Assembly: GCA_007117255.1 (NCBI GenBank)
Contig: SKGU01000334.1
Coordinates: forward strand, 1-6,070
DNA from: Natronohydrobacter sp.
GTDB taxonomy: Bacteria; Pseudomonadota; Alphaproteobacteria; Rhodobacterales; Rhodobacteraceae
Direction of reading: 5' to 3'
Length of the DNA stretch: 6,070 nucleotides
Numbering within the stretch: the first letter of the stretch is position 1; each line of letters begins with the position of its first letter. A model generated the notes under the pieces. It was not told where the DNA came from, did no database searches, and saw only the letters and a program-made list of their open reading frames with translations. Positions 1 through 6,052 of the stretch are shown piece after piece. The position numbers and the translations under genes were made by a program.

Positions 1-988
1 GACCGCGCCGACCAATGGCCAGCGACAGTTGTTCATCTGGCACCACGACTTCAATCTTGCCTGCTTCGTCGTCAATCACAACCTTGCTGACTTCGGCAGG
101 TTGCAGCGCATTGACAAGAAAAGTCGCCTGATCTTCGGTCCACGGGATGATGTCGATCTTCTCGCCCTGCAATTCGTTTACAACGGCCTGCACGCGGCTG
201 CCGCGCATACCGACACAGGCCCCAACCGGATCAATCCCCGAATCATAAGAAATCACACCGATCTTGGCGCGCGAACCGGGGTCGCGCGCAACGGCCTTGA
301 TCTCGATGATGCCATCATAGATTTCCGGCACTTCCATCTTGAACAGCTCCGCCATGAATTCCGGCGCTGTGCGCGACAGGAAGATTTGCGGCCCGCGCGC
401 TTCGCGGCGCACATCCTTGACATAGCAGCGGATGCGGTCGCCATTGCGGTAGCTTTCGCGCCCGATCTTCTCGTTGCGGCGCAGCACAGCCTCGCCGCGG
501 CCAATATCGACGATGATGTTGCCATATTCCTCACGTTTGACGACACCATTGATGATCGTCTGTGCGCGGTCCTTGAATTCTTCATACTGGCGATCACGTT
601 CGGCTTCGCGAACACGCTGCAAGATCACCTGCTTGGCCGATTGTGCGGCGATCCGGCCCAGCTCAACAGGCGGCACTTTGTCGATGATCTCATCACCGAT
701 CTTGGGGTCGTCCAGATAGGGGGCTGCCTGTGCAACGGTCAACTCGGCATGATAGTTTTCAAGCTCGTCATCTGCGACCACAGTGCGCACACGGGTGAAA
801 TCTGCCACGCCGGTTTTGCGGTCGATCTTGACGCGAATATCCATGTCGGCCCCATAGCGGGACTTGGCAGCACGCGCGAGACTGTCTTCCATGGCCTGAA
901 TGACCAGTTCCGGGTCAATCATCTTTTCACGCGCCACTGCGTCCGCAGTTTGCAGCAGTTCCAGCTGGTTGGCAGAGGTGATTGCCAT
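1..988 (-). CDS. nusA: Transcription termination/antitermination factor NusA (partial, C-terminus off the left edge)
   Basis: NusA binds RNA polymerase and nascent RNA and controls pausing, intrinsic termination and antitermination in the cytoplasm. The visible 329 residues begin MAITSANQLELLQTADAVAREK and cover the N-terminal polymerase-binding domain (about 1-130), an S1 RNA-binding domain (about 140-207, with NIIVDIGRGEAVL), KH1 (about 225-290, with the GMRG loop in DPVGACVGMRG) and the start of KH2, which breaks off in LSLAIGRRG. The acidic or helical C-terminal repeats lie outside the window. The ATG at 988 is supported by an AGGAGG Shine-Dalgarno at 1002-997, eight bases upstream and inside the last codons of rimP. 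The rimP stop is only three bases away, so the two genes are probably translationally coupled. The reading frame is open with no internal damage. The family call is very secure from the domain order and motifs. Confidence 0.97.
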   Translation of the reverse strand, partial: MAITSANQLELLQTADAVAREKMIDPELVIQAMEDSLARAAKSRYGADMDIRVKIDRKTGVADFTRVRTVVADDELENYHAELTVAQAAPYLDDPKIGDEIIDKVPPVELGRIAAQSAKQVILQRVREAERDRQYEEFKDRAQTIINGVVKREEYGNIIVDIGRGEAVLRRNEKIGRESYRNGDRIRCYVKDVRREARGPQIFLSRTAPEFMAELFKMEVPEIYDGIIEIKAVARDPGSRAKIGVISYDSGIDPVGACVGMRGSRVQAVVNELQGEKIDIIPWTEDQATFLVNALQPAEVSKVVIDDEAGKIEVVVPDEQLSLAIGRRG

Positions 989-991
989 GTC

Positions 992-1597
992 TCAGTCCTC
1001 CTGACGGGGCGCGGGCTCGGCGCCTTCTTGGTTGTCGGTTTCGATCTCGTCGAATTGGCTTTCGTCAATCGCACCGCTGGCCTTGCGAGCCCGCAGCATC
1101 TCGGTAATCAGATCGTCTGTCAGTACGAGTTTCGCATCTGACAGCCAGTCAAATTTCAGACCGATGGTCAGCGCCTCGCCACCCTCTTCAATCTCGATCA
1201 GCACTTCATCTTCTTCTATGCCTGCTAGCACACCTTTGAAGCGCCGCCGTCCGTCGATCAGTTCCGAGGTCTCAAGCCGCGCTTCATAGCCATCCCACAC
1301 ATCAAAGTCTTTTAGACGTGTCAGCGGGCGGTCAATGCCAGGGCTGGACACTTCCAGCGTATAGGCTTCTTCCAGCGGGTCTTCGACATCCAGAACCGCC
1401 GAAACGGCAGTAGAAATATCAGCGCAATCCTGCACTTCAATCCCGCCATCGGGACGCTCGGCCATGATCTGCAACGTGCTGGTCTTGCCTGACATCAATC
1501 GCAGGCGCACCAGTTCAAATCCCAGCCCTTCGATCACAGGTGTGACAATAGCGGCAAGGCGTTGGTCGATGGATGATTTCGCGATCAGATCGCTCAT
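992..1597 (-). CDS. rimP: Ribosome maturation factor RimP
   Basis: RimP assists maturation of the 30S ribosomal subunit. The 201-residue product shows the family signature YTLEVSSPGIDRPLTRLKDF at 79-98, at the join between the N-terminal alpha/beta domain (about 10-85) and the C-terminal SH3-like domain (about 88-165, with RRRFKGVLAGIEEDEVLIEI). A strongly acidic tail from about 178 to the end (many D/E) makes it longer than the roughly 150-residue E. coli protein, as I recall is common in alphaproteobacteria. I chose the ATG at 1597 because an AAGGGGGG Shine-Dalgarno lies five bases upstream. The frame stays open further back to a TTG at 1672, but that extension would translate the terminator hairpin and its T-run. 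The gene ends three bases before nusA. This rimP-nusA adjacency is the conserved head of the operon that usually continues to infB. Confidence 0.96.
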   Translation of the reverse strand: MSDLIAKSSIDQRLAAIVTPVIEGLGFELVRLRLMSGKTSTLQIMAERPDGGIEVQDCADISTAVSAVLDVEDPLEEAYTLEVSSPGIDRPLTRLKDFDVWDGYEARLETSELIDGRRRFKGVLAGIEEDEVLIEIEEGGEALTIGLKFDWLSDAKLVLTDDLITEMLRARKASGAIDESQFDEIETDNQEGAEPAPRQED

Positions 1598-1600
1598 TTC

Positions 1601-1615
1601 TGCCCCCCTTGGGCA
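1601..1615 (-). promoter_or_regulatory. Small hairpin masking the rimP ribosome binding site
   Basis: On the minus strand TGCCC (1615-1611) can pair with GGGCA (1605-1601) around a five-base loop. The G-run that forms the rimP Shine-Dalgarno (1608-1603) lies partly in the loop and partly in the 3' arm. The hairpin starts immediately after the T-run of the upstream terminator. The pairing is seen directly; any effect on translation is inferred, and a five-base stem may be chance. Confidence 0.3.
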
Positions 1616-1643
1616 AACAAAAAAACGGGCCATGCGGCCCGTT
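1615..1643 (-). terminator. Intrinsic terminator just upstream of rimP (possible attenuator)
   Basis: Read on the minus strand, AACGGGCC (1643-1636) pairs with GGCCCGTT (1631-1624) around the loop GCAT (1635-1632), giving an eight-pair, mostly G-C stem. The stem runs straight into TTTTTTTGTTT (1625-1615). This is a classic Rho-independent terminator for leftward transcription. It would end transcripts coming from pip. It also lies only 17 bases before the rimP start and downstream of the only good promoter I can see for rimP, so that promoter's transcripts would have to pass it. Confidence 0.85.
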
Positions 1644-1689
1644 GTTAATTCCGGTGGAGCCTGAAGTTCCAAGCGCCGCTGTTAGCCGT

Positions 1690-1718
1690 CATATAGGCAA
1701 CTCCGCACGTTAATGCAA
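1690..1718 (-). promoter_or_regulatory. Candidate sigma70-type promoter for rimP-nusA
   Basis: On the minus strand TTGCAT (1718-1713) is followed, after a 17-base spacer, by TATATG (1695-1690). Each hexamer matches the consensus (TTGACA / TATAAT) at four of six positions and the spacing is optimal. Transcription would start near 1683, giving a leader of about 85 bases that contains the terminator before rimP. The -35 element lies in the loop of the large inverted repeat at 1694-1733, and the -10 touches its end. No other comparable promoter is visible between pip and rimP. Confidence 0.5.
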
Positions 1719-1733
1719 GTGCGCTGTTGCCTA
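1694..1733. repeat. Long inverted repeat over the pip stop codon and the rimP promoter
   Basis: TAGGCAAC (1694-1701) is the exact reverse complement of GTTGCCTA (1726-1733). Inside these arms CGCAC (1704-1708) pairs with GTGCG (1719-1723), with two unpaired bases on each side and a ten-base loop. The right arm contains the pip stop codon (TAG at 1733-1731). On the minus strand no T-run follows, so it is not a standard intrinsic terminator. It could be a 3' RNA-stabilising hairpin for pip, or a protein-binding operator that overlaps the candidate rimP promoter. Confidence 0.6.
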
Positions 1734-2723
1734 GAGCTTCAAACGTTGCGCGTCGTGCCGCAAGTGGTTCATCACGCGCAGTAATTCCGCTGAAATGCCG
1801 GGCTCTGACAAGGCGTGCCCTGCAACTGGCACCATTTCAAGCCGTGAGCGCCCCCATTGTGCATGCAGCGTCCAAGCCGTTTGCGGTGGGCAGATCATGT
1901 CGTAGCGACCTTGAACAATCGTCCCCGGCACATCCTGCATTCGAGATAACCCCCGCATGAGTGCCTGATCTTCGCGCAGAAAACATCCGTTGGCGAAATA
2001 ATGATTCTCCAGCCGGGCGAAGGCGCGCGCATAATCAGATGGCGCATCCCCGATACCCAGACCCCGTGTCTCGATCGAGGCAAGCGCGTTTTCCCAGCGT
2101 GTCCAGCTGCGCGCGAAACGGTTTTCCTCGTGCGGGTTTCCGCTGAACAGGCGCCTGGAATAGGCGGCGATCAGGTCGCCATGCTCATCTTCAGGGATCG
2201 GGCGAATGAATTGTGCCCAGATTTCAGGGAAAAACCGCGCGGCCCCCCCACCATAGAACCAATCCAGCTCAGATTGCGTGCCCATAAAGACCCCGCGCAG
2301 GATAAGATAGGCCACATGCTCTGGGTGTGCTTGCGCATAGGCCAGCGCCAGCGTTGCGCCCCAGCTTCCGCCAAACACCATCCAGCGGGCGATACCCAGT
2401 TCTGCACGAATTCGCTCAATATCGGCGATCAGGTGCTGTGTGGTATTTGCGGTGACGGAAGCGGCCGGTTTGGACCGCCCGCATCCGCGCTGGTCAAACA
2501 GCACTACGCGATAAGTGGCCGGATCGAAGAAGCGCCGCATTGTTGGGCTGCATCCACCACCGGGGCCGCCATGAAGAACAACAACCGGAATGCCGTCGGG
2601 GTGCCCGGCCTGTTCGACATAAATGGAATGCCCGTCGCCAACGTCCAGCATGCGCTGGTCGAACGGGTCTGCAATCGGATAGAGTACCGATGCTGCGCTG
2701 TCATGTCCTGCGGACTTATCCAT
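1731..2723 (-). CDS. pip: Proline iminopeptidase (alpha/beta hydrolase, peptidase family S33)
   Basis: This predicted cytoplasmic serine peptidase removes N-terminal proline from peptides. The 330-residue product has the alpha/beta-hydrolase order: oxyanion-hole motif HGGPGGG (51-57), DQRGCGRS (77-84), nucleophile elbow GGSWG with Ser120, a helical cap domain (about 145-250, with RWENA and ENHYF), Asp275 in QGRYD and His303 in AGHAL. These three form the expected triad and match S33 prolyl aminopeptidases closely. Length is slightly above the usual 310-320 residues because of a short N-terminal extension before LYPIADPFDQRMLDVGDGH. The ATG at 2723 fits family alignment by eye but lacks a strong Shine-Dalgarno. 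The frame stays open upstream to 2885, but that would overlap ubiG on the other strand and does not resemble the family. It is divergent from ubiG. No signal peptide or membrane segment is evident. Confidence 0.93.
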   Translation of the reverse strand: MDKSAGHDSAASVLYPIADPFDQRMLDVGDGHSIYVEQAGHPDGIPVVVLHGGPGGGCSPTMRRFFDPATYRVVLFDQRGCGRSKPAASVTANTTQHLIADIERIRAELGIARWMVFGGSWGATLALAYAQAHPEHVAYLILRGVFMGTQSELDWFYGGGAARFFPEIWAQFIRPIPEDEHGDLIAAYSRRLFSGNPHEENRFARSWTRWENALASIETRGLGIGDAPSDYARAFARLENHYFANGCFLREDQALMRGLSRMQDVPGTIVQGRYDMICPPQTAWTLHAQWGRSRLEMVPVAGHALSEPGISAELLRVMNHLRHDAQRLKL

Positions 2724-2789
2724 GTCAGAGACTATATAGCGATTAATGAGGCCCTGCCATGGGCGAGATGACGAAAAAACGGAGAAGGC
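2724..2789. promoter_or_regulatory. Divergent pip/ubiG intergenic spacer with a shared AT-rich core
   Basis: The 66-bp spacer must hold, or lie close to, the start signals of two divergent genes. The self-complementary TATATA at 2733-2738 could serve as a -10 element on either strand, but I find no convincing -35 hexamer at 16-18 bases in either direction. The ubiG Shine-Dalgarno (GGAG at 2781-2784) lies at its right end. The specific promoter positions are therefore a weak inference from the layout. Confidence 0.3.
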
Positions 2790-3527
2790 ATGAGCGTTTC
2801 TACGATTGACCCCGATGAAGTCGCTAAATTCGAGGCCATGGCCGCCGAGTGGTGGGATCCGAATGGCAAGTTCAAGCCTTTGCACATGCTTAATCCCTGC
2901 CGGTTGGACTATATCACCCGCCAGATCGCAGCGGAATTTGACCGTGATCTGACCAAACCTGCCCCATTTGCAGGCTTGCGGCTTCTGGATATTGGCTGCG
3001 GTGGTGGGTTGCTGTCAGAGCCGATGGCGCGGCTTGGCGCCGATGTGGTTGGTGCCGATGCGGCAGCACGCAACATTCCCGTGGCGCAACTGCATGCCGA
3101 TCAGGAAGGGCTGGCCATAGACTTCCGCCACACCACGGCTGAAGACATGGCCGCTGCAGGCGAGCAATTTGACGTGGTATTGAACATGGAAGTGGTCGAG
3201 CATGTCGCCAACCCGTTGGCCTATCTGACGGCGTGTCGGCAATTGCTGAAACCTGGCGGGTTGATGATATGCTCGACTTTGAACCGCAATCCCAAAAGCT
3301 ATGTCATGGCGATTATCGGCGCGGAATATGTCATGCGCTGGTTGCCCAAGGGTACGCATGAATGGTCTAAATTCATCACTCCGGATGAGCTTTATGATCT
3401 GTTGCGCAAGGCCGGGCTGGACCCGGTTGATCGCAAGGGTTTTGTGTTCAACAAAATCACCTGGGGTTGGTCGATTTCAGATCGTGACTTGTCAGTAAAT
3501 TACGTCACAGCTTCCGTTTTGCGATGA
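2790..3527 (+). CDS. ubiG: Ubiquinone biosynthesis O-methyltransferase (3-demethylubiquinol 3-O-methyltransferase)
   Basis: UbiG carries out both SAM-dependent O-methylations of the ubiquinone ring, on the polyprenyl catechol intermediate and on demethylubiquinol. The 245-residue product is close to the 240 residues of the E. coli enzyme. It opens with the family-typical FEAMAAEWWDPNGKFKPLHMLNPCRLDYI segment (14-42). The class I methyltransferase fold follows: motif I LLDIGCGGG (65-73), Asp90 at the end of strand 2 (VVGAD), NMEVVEHV (132-139), LLKPGGLMICSTLNR (152-166) and the C-terminal THEWSKFITPDEL (189-201), which is characteristic of UbiG. The ATG at 2790 has GGAG five bases upstream. 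There are no obvious membrane-spanning segments, though UbiG proteins are known to associate with membranes. It stands alone on its strand, divergent from pip and convergent with uppP. Confidence 0.96.
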   Translation: MSVSTIDPDEVAKFEAMAAEWWDPNGKFKPLHMLNPCRLDYITRQIAAEFDRDLTKPAPFAGLRLLDIGCGGGLLSEPMARLGADVVGADAAARNIPVAQLHADQEGLAIDFRHTTAEDMAAAGEQFDVVLNMEVVEHVANPLAYLTACRQLLKPGGLMICSTLNRNPKSYVMAIIGAEYVMRWLPKGTHEWSKFITPDELYDLLRKAGLDPVDRKGFVFNKITWGWSISDRDLSVNYVTASVLR

Positions 3528-3542
3528 GGCAGGTGGTGTGTT

Positions 3543-3569
3543 TGAGCATTTCTGGCAAGAAAATGCTCA
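3543..3569. terminator. Hairpin between convergent ubiG and uppP, overlapping the uppP stop
   Basis: TGAGCATTT (3543-3551) and AAATGCTCA (3561-3569) form a perfect nine-pair stem around a nine-base loop. The structure can form in transcripts from either strand, and its right arm contains the uppP stop codon (TGA at 3569-3567). Neither side is followed by a clear T-run, so it is not a canonical intrinsic terminator. Its position in the 39-bp convergent gap suggests a shared 3'-end or RNA-stabilising structure. Confidence 0.5.
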
Positions 3570-4370
3570 GGTGTAAGCGATGAACAGCAACACGCCGCCG
3601 AGTGCGAGCCGATAGAGAACATAAGGGGTGAAGCTGACCGATTGCAGCAGTTTCATCATGAAGACCAGCGCTGCCCATGCCGCGAAGAAGGAGATGACAG
3701 CGGCAATTGCACCGTCGCGCGCAACATCCCAATCTGCAATGCGGATTACATCAACTGTCATGAGGGCACCTGACGCGATGATTGTGGGAATGGACATCAG
3801 CATCGACAGTTTGGCAGCATCGTGGCGTGCATAACCCAACGCTCGTGCGCCAGAGATCACGATTCCCGACCGTGATGTGCCAGGAATCAGCGCCACTGCC
3901 TGCCACAGTCCAAGGTACAGCGCATGTTTCAGCGTCCAGCTTGGCGCAGTGCGGGTTTGCTGCCCCATCCGGTCAGTCAGGTAGAGCACAATGCCGAAAA
4001 TGATCATCATCCAGCCGATGACGGCGATGGAACGCATCAATTCCATCATGCCGGTCAGCTTGAAGATCAGCCCCAGAATCATCACTGGAATCGTGGCGAC
4101 CAGCAAGCAGAGCGCCAGGAAGCCGCCACGGCTGTCAATGCGCCCGCGCAGCAGTTCTGGAATGCCCCGCGCGGCGAGTGCGACGTCTGTGCGGAAATAC
4201 CAGCAGACAGCAAACAGTGTGCCTATATGGACAGCCACATCCAGCGCCAACCCCTGATCTTCCAGTGGGGTTAGCGCGGGCAGCAGGATCAAGTGTCCCG
4301 ATGATGAGATAGGAAGAAATTCTGTTATGCCTTGAATCACGGCAAGAAGAAAGATGTGGAACAAGGTCAT
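3567..4370 (-). CDS. uppP: Undecaprenyl-diphosphate phosphatase (UppP/BacA)
   Basis: This integral inner-membrane enzyme dephosphorylates undecaprenyl diphosphate on the periplasmic side to recycle the lipid carrier for peptidoglycan and other surface polymers; overexpression in other bacteria gives bacitracin resistance. The 267-residue protein has the two diagnostic motifs: QGITEFLPISSSGHL (13-27), which includes the Q/E-x3-E pair Gln13/Glu17, Ser22-24 and His26, and PGTSRSG (163-169), with Arg167. Hydrophobic segments at about 40-57, 84-105, 113-131, 150-162, 190-210, 220-240 and 251-265 fit the multi-pass fold. The length is normal. The ATG at 4370 has an AAAGAGG Shine-Dalgarno about seven bases upstream. 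A TAAAAT (-10-like) at 4434-4429 on the minus strand is a possible promoter, with dyad 4436-4450 in its spacer. It converges with ubiG and diverges from gltD. Confidence 0.96.
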   Translation of the reverse strand: MTLFHIFLLAVIQGITEFLPISSSGHLILLPALTPLEDQGLALDVAVHIGTLFAVCWYFRTDVALAARGIPELLRGRIDSRGGFLALCLLVATIPVMILGLIFKLTGMMELMRSIAVIGWMMIIFGIVLYLTDRMGQQTRTAPSWTLKHALYLGLWQAVALIPGTSRSGIVISGARALGYARHDAAKLSMLMSIPTIIASGALMTVDVIRIADWDVARDGAIAAVISFFAAWAALVFMMKLLQSVSFTPYVLYRLALGGVLLFIAYT

Positions 4371-4435
4371 GCTGTGCCTCTTTATGGTGTTTGCAACCTA
4401 GAAGGTTTGATTGCTGATGTGAATCGCCATTTTAA

Positions 4436-4450
4436 GTCAGCAATACTGAC
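4436..4450. promoter_or_regulatory. Dyad 1 in the uppP/gltD intergenic region (candidate operator)
   Basis: GTCAG-CAATA-CTGAC is a perfect inverted repeat with a five-base centre. It has the size and symmetry of a site for a dimeric DNA-binding protein. It lies immediately upstream (on the minus strand) of a TAAAAT hexamer that could be the uppP -10, so it would fall in that promoter's spacer. A related dyad lies 74 bp away. An overlapping inverted repeat, ATTGCTGA (4410-4417) with TCAGCAAT (4437-4444), could be an alternative structure. I cannot assign a regulator from the sequence. Confidence 0.45.
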
Positions 4451-4509
4451 ATAAAAATTACAAAATTGGTGGCAGAAAAGATGTTTGCGCGCACTTTTTC
4501 TCGATTTAG

Positions 4510-4524
4510 GTCAGTATATATGAC
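4510..4524. promoter_or_regulatory. Dyad 2 in the uppP/gltD intergenic region, with a -10-like core
   Basis: GTCAG-TATAT-ATGAC repeats the half-site layout of the dyad at 4436-4450, with one mismatch in the right arm. Its TATATA (4515-4520) is the best -10-like hexamer for gltD in the region, though no good -35 is visible at 17 bases. This is compatible with an activator-dependent promoter, or with a wrong promoter call. Transcription from here would give a gltD leader of about 50 bases. A protein bound here could block or assist polymerase. Confidence 0.4.
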
Positions 4525-4578
4525 TTTTCATGCTGTGTGATACTGGCTAAAAGACAAAAAAATCTGGAGGATCAGCCG

Positions 4579-6021
4579 ATGGCAAAGCAGCCAATGCTCC
4601 GTTTCGTGAAAGTAGAACGAGAGACGCCCGACAAGCGCCCGCCCGCATTGCGGTCGGAGGATTTCGGTGAAATCTACGCACAATATTCCGATGACAAGGC
4701 GACCGAGCAGGCCGGTCGTTGCAGCCAATGCGGTGTGCCCTATTGTCAAAGCCATTGTCCCTTGCACAACAACATTCCAGACTGGCTGTTGATGACCGCG
4801 TCAGGGCGGCTGCAGGAAGCCTATGAGATGTCACAGGCAACAAATACCTTCCCTGAAATCTGTGGTCGTATTTGCCCGCAAGACCGACTGTGTGAAGGCA
4901 ATTGTGTGATCGAACAGGCTGGCCATGGCACAGTCACGATTGGCGCGGTTGAGAAATACATCACGGATACAGCGTGGGAGGAAGGCTGGGTCAAGCCGAT
5001 TGCACCTCAGACGGAACGCACGGAATCTGTCGGGATCATCGGTGCAGGTCCAGGTGGATTGGCTGCCGCAGATATGCTGCGCCGCGCTGGTGTGCAGGTG
5101 ACGGTCTATGATCGCTATGATCGCGCGGGCGGGCTGATGACTTATGGAATCCCCGGCTTCAAGCTGGAAAAGCCTGTTGTGATGCGGCGGATTGAACAAC
5201 TGGAAGCGGGTGGTGTCGAATTCGTGCTGAATTGCACGGTGGGTGAAGACATCACATTTGACGCGATTCGCGGCAAGCATGACGCAGTGTTGATTGCAAC
5301 GGGTGTCTACAAATCCCGCGATCTGACGGCGCCAAATTCTGGCGCACCGGGTGTTGTGAAAGCTCTGGACTTTCTGACGGCATCAAACCGCAAAAGCTTT
5401 GGCGACGATGTACCGGAATTCGACAATGGTGATCTGGATGCGCGCGGCAAGCGTGTGGTGGTGATCGGCGGCGGCGATACAGCAATGGATTGCGTGCGCA
5501 CGGCCGTACGGCAGGGCGCAAAATCCGTGCGCTGCCTGTATCGGCGGGACCGCGAGAACATGCCAGGTTCGCGTCGTGAAACGCAGAACGCCGAAGAAGA
5601 GGGCGTCGAATTCGTCTGGCTGACTGCCCCATCAGGATTTCTGACCGATGATGCGGGCAATCTGTCCGGGGTGCGGGTGCAAAAGATGCGTCTGGGCCAG
5701 CCCGATGCAACCGGGCGCCGCGCACCCGAACTGATTGAAGGGGCAGATTACACCGAAGATGCTGATCTGGCGATCATGGCGCTTGGTTTTGAGCCCGAAG
5801 AGTTGCCGACCCTGTGGAATGTGCCGGAGCTGACCGTCACCCGCTGGGGCACGATCAAGGCGAAGTTCAACACGCATGAAACCGATCTGCCCGGTGTCTG
5901 GGCCGTGGGGGACATCGTGCGCGGGGCGTCGCTGGTCGTCTGGGCCATCCGCGACGGACGCGAAGCGGCAGACTCGATCCTGAATTATCTCTCGGCCCCC
6001 GCACGGGTTGCGGCTGAGTAA
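4579..6021 (+). CDS. gltD: Glutamate synthase (NADPH) small (beta) subunit
   Basis: GltD supplies electrons from NADPH through FAD and iron-sulfur centres to the large GltB subunit, which makes two glutamates from glutamine and 2-oxoglutarate in ammonium assimilation. The 480-residue product has the expected parts. The N-terminal iron-sulfur domain has Cys48, 51, 56 and 60 in CSQCGVPYCQSHCPLHNN and Cys95, 99, 105 and 109 in CGRICPQDRLCEGNC. The FAD-binding GIIGAGPGGLAAA is at 152-164, the NADPH-binding VVVIGGGDTAMD at 293-304, and the second FAD contact WAVGDIVRGASLVVWAI at 441-457. The length is typical for the family (about 470-490). The ATG at 4579 has GGAGG (4566-4570) eight bases upstream. 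An in-frame GTG at 4537 is less likely because the extension would translate the Shine-Dalgarno. Related proteins with this architecture exist (PreT, NADPH-sulfide dehydrogenase), but the sequence reads as GltD. Confidence 0.95.
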   Translation: MAKQPMLRFVKVERETPDKRPPALRSEDFGEIYAQYSDDKATEQAGRCSQCGVPYCQSHCPLHNNIPDWLLMTASGRLQEAYEMSQATNTFPEICGRICPQDRLCEGNCVIEQAGHGTVTIGAVEKYITDTAWEEGWVKPIAPQTERTESVGIIGAGPGGLAAADMLRRAGVQVTVYDRYDRAGGLMTYGIPGFKLEKPVVMRRIEQLEAGGVEFVLNCTVGEDITFDAIRGKHDAVLIATGVYKSRDLTAPNSGAPGVVKALDFLTASNRKSFGDDVPEFDNGDLDARGKRVVVIGGGDTAMDCVRTAVRQGAKSVRCLYRRDRENMPGSRRETQNAEEEGVEFVWLTAPSGFLTDDAGNLSGVRVQKMRLGQPDATGRRAPELIEGADYTEDADLAIMALGFEPEELPTLWNVPELTVTRWGTIKAKFNTHETDLPGVWAVGDIVRGASLVVWAIRDGREAADSILNYLSAPARVAAE

Positions 6022-6052
6022 TCCTTTCTCCTTGGCAAAAGGACACAGAGAC

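Noticed and set aside
29..1141. 370-codon open frame on the plus strand opposite nusA and the end of rimP
   Set aside because: It lies antisense to the clearly recognisable nusA/rimP coding frames, has no recognisable domain, and shows no Shine-Dalgarno that stands out. Long antisense frames are common opposite GC-rich coding DNA.
1598..1672. N-terminal extension of RimP to TTG 1672, or to the in-frame ATG at 1633-1631
   Set aside because: The extension would translate the terminator hairpin and T-run, has no ribosome binding site, and does not resemble RimP. The ATG at 1597 has a strong Shine-Dalgarno.
1646..1730. A tRNA gene ahead of rimP, as in the enterobacterial metY-rimP-nusA arrangement
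   Set aside because: The gap is too short after the terminator and shows no tRNA features such as a T-loop GGTTCGA-like segment or cloverleaf arms on either strand.
2001..2771. 256-codon plus-strand open frame opposite pip
   Set aside because: It is the antisense shadow of an intact S33 peptidase with a full catalytic triad, and has no recognisable motif.
2724..2885. N-terminal extension of the pip product to position 2885
   Set aside because: It would overlap the 5' part of ubiG on the other strand and adds 54 residues that do not look like the peptidase family. The ATG at 2723 matches the expected length better.
4537..4578. GTG start for gltD 14 codons upstream of the ATG at 4579
   Set aside because: The extension runs through the GGAGG ribosome binding site, and the ATG at 4579 begins a normal GltD N-terminus.
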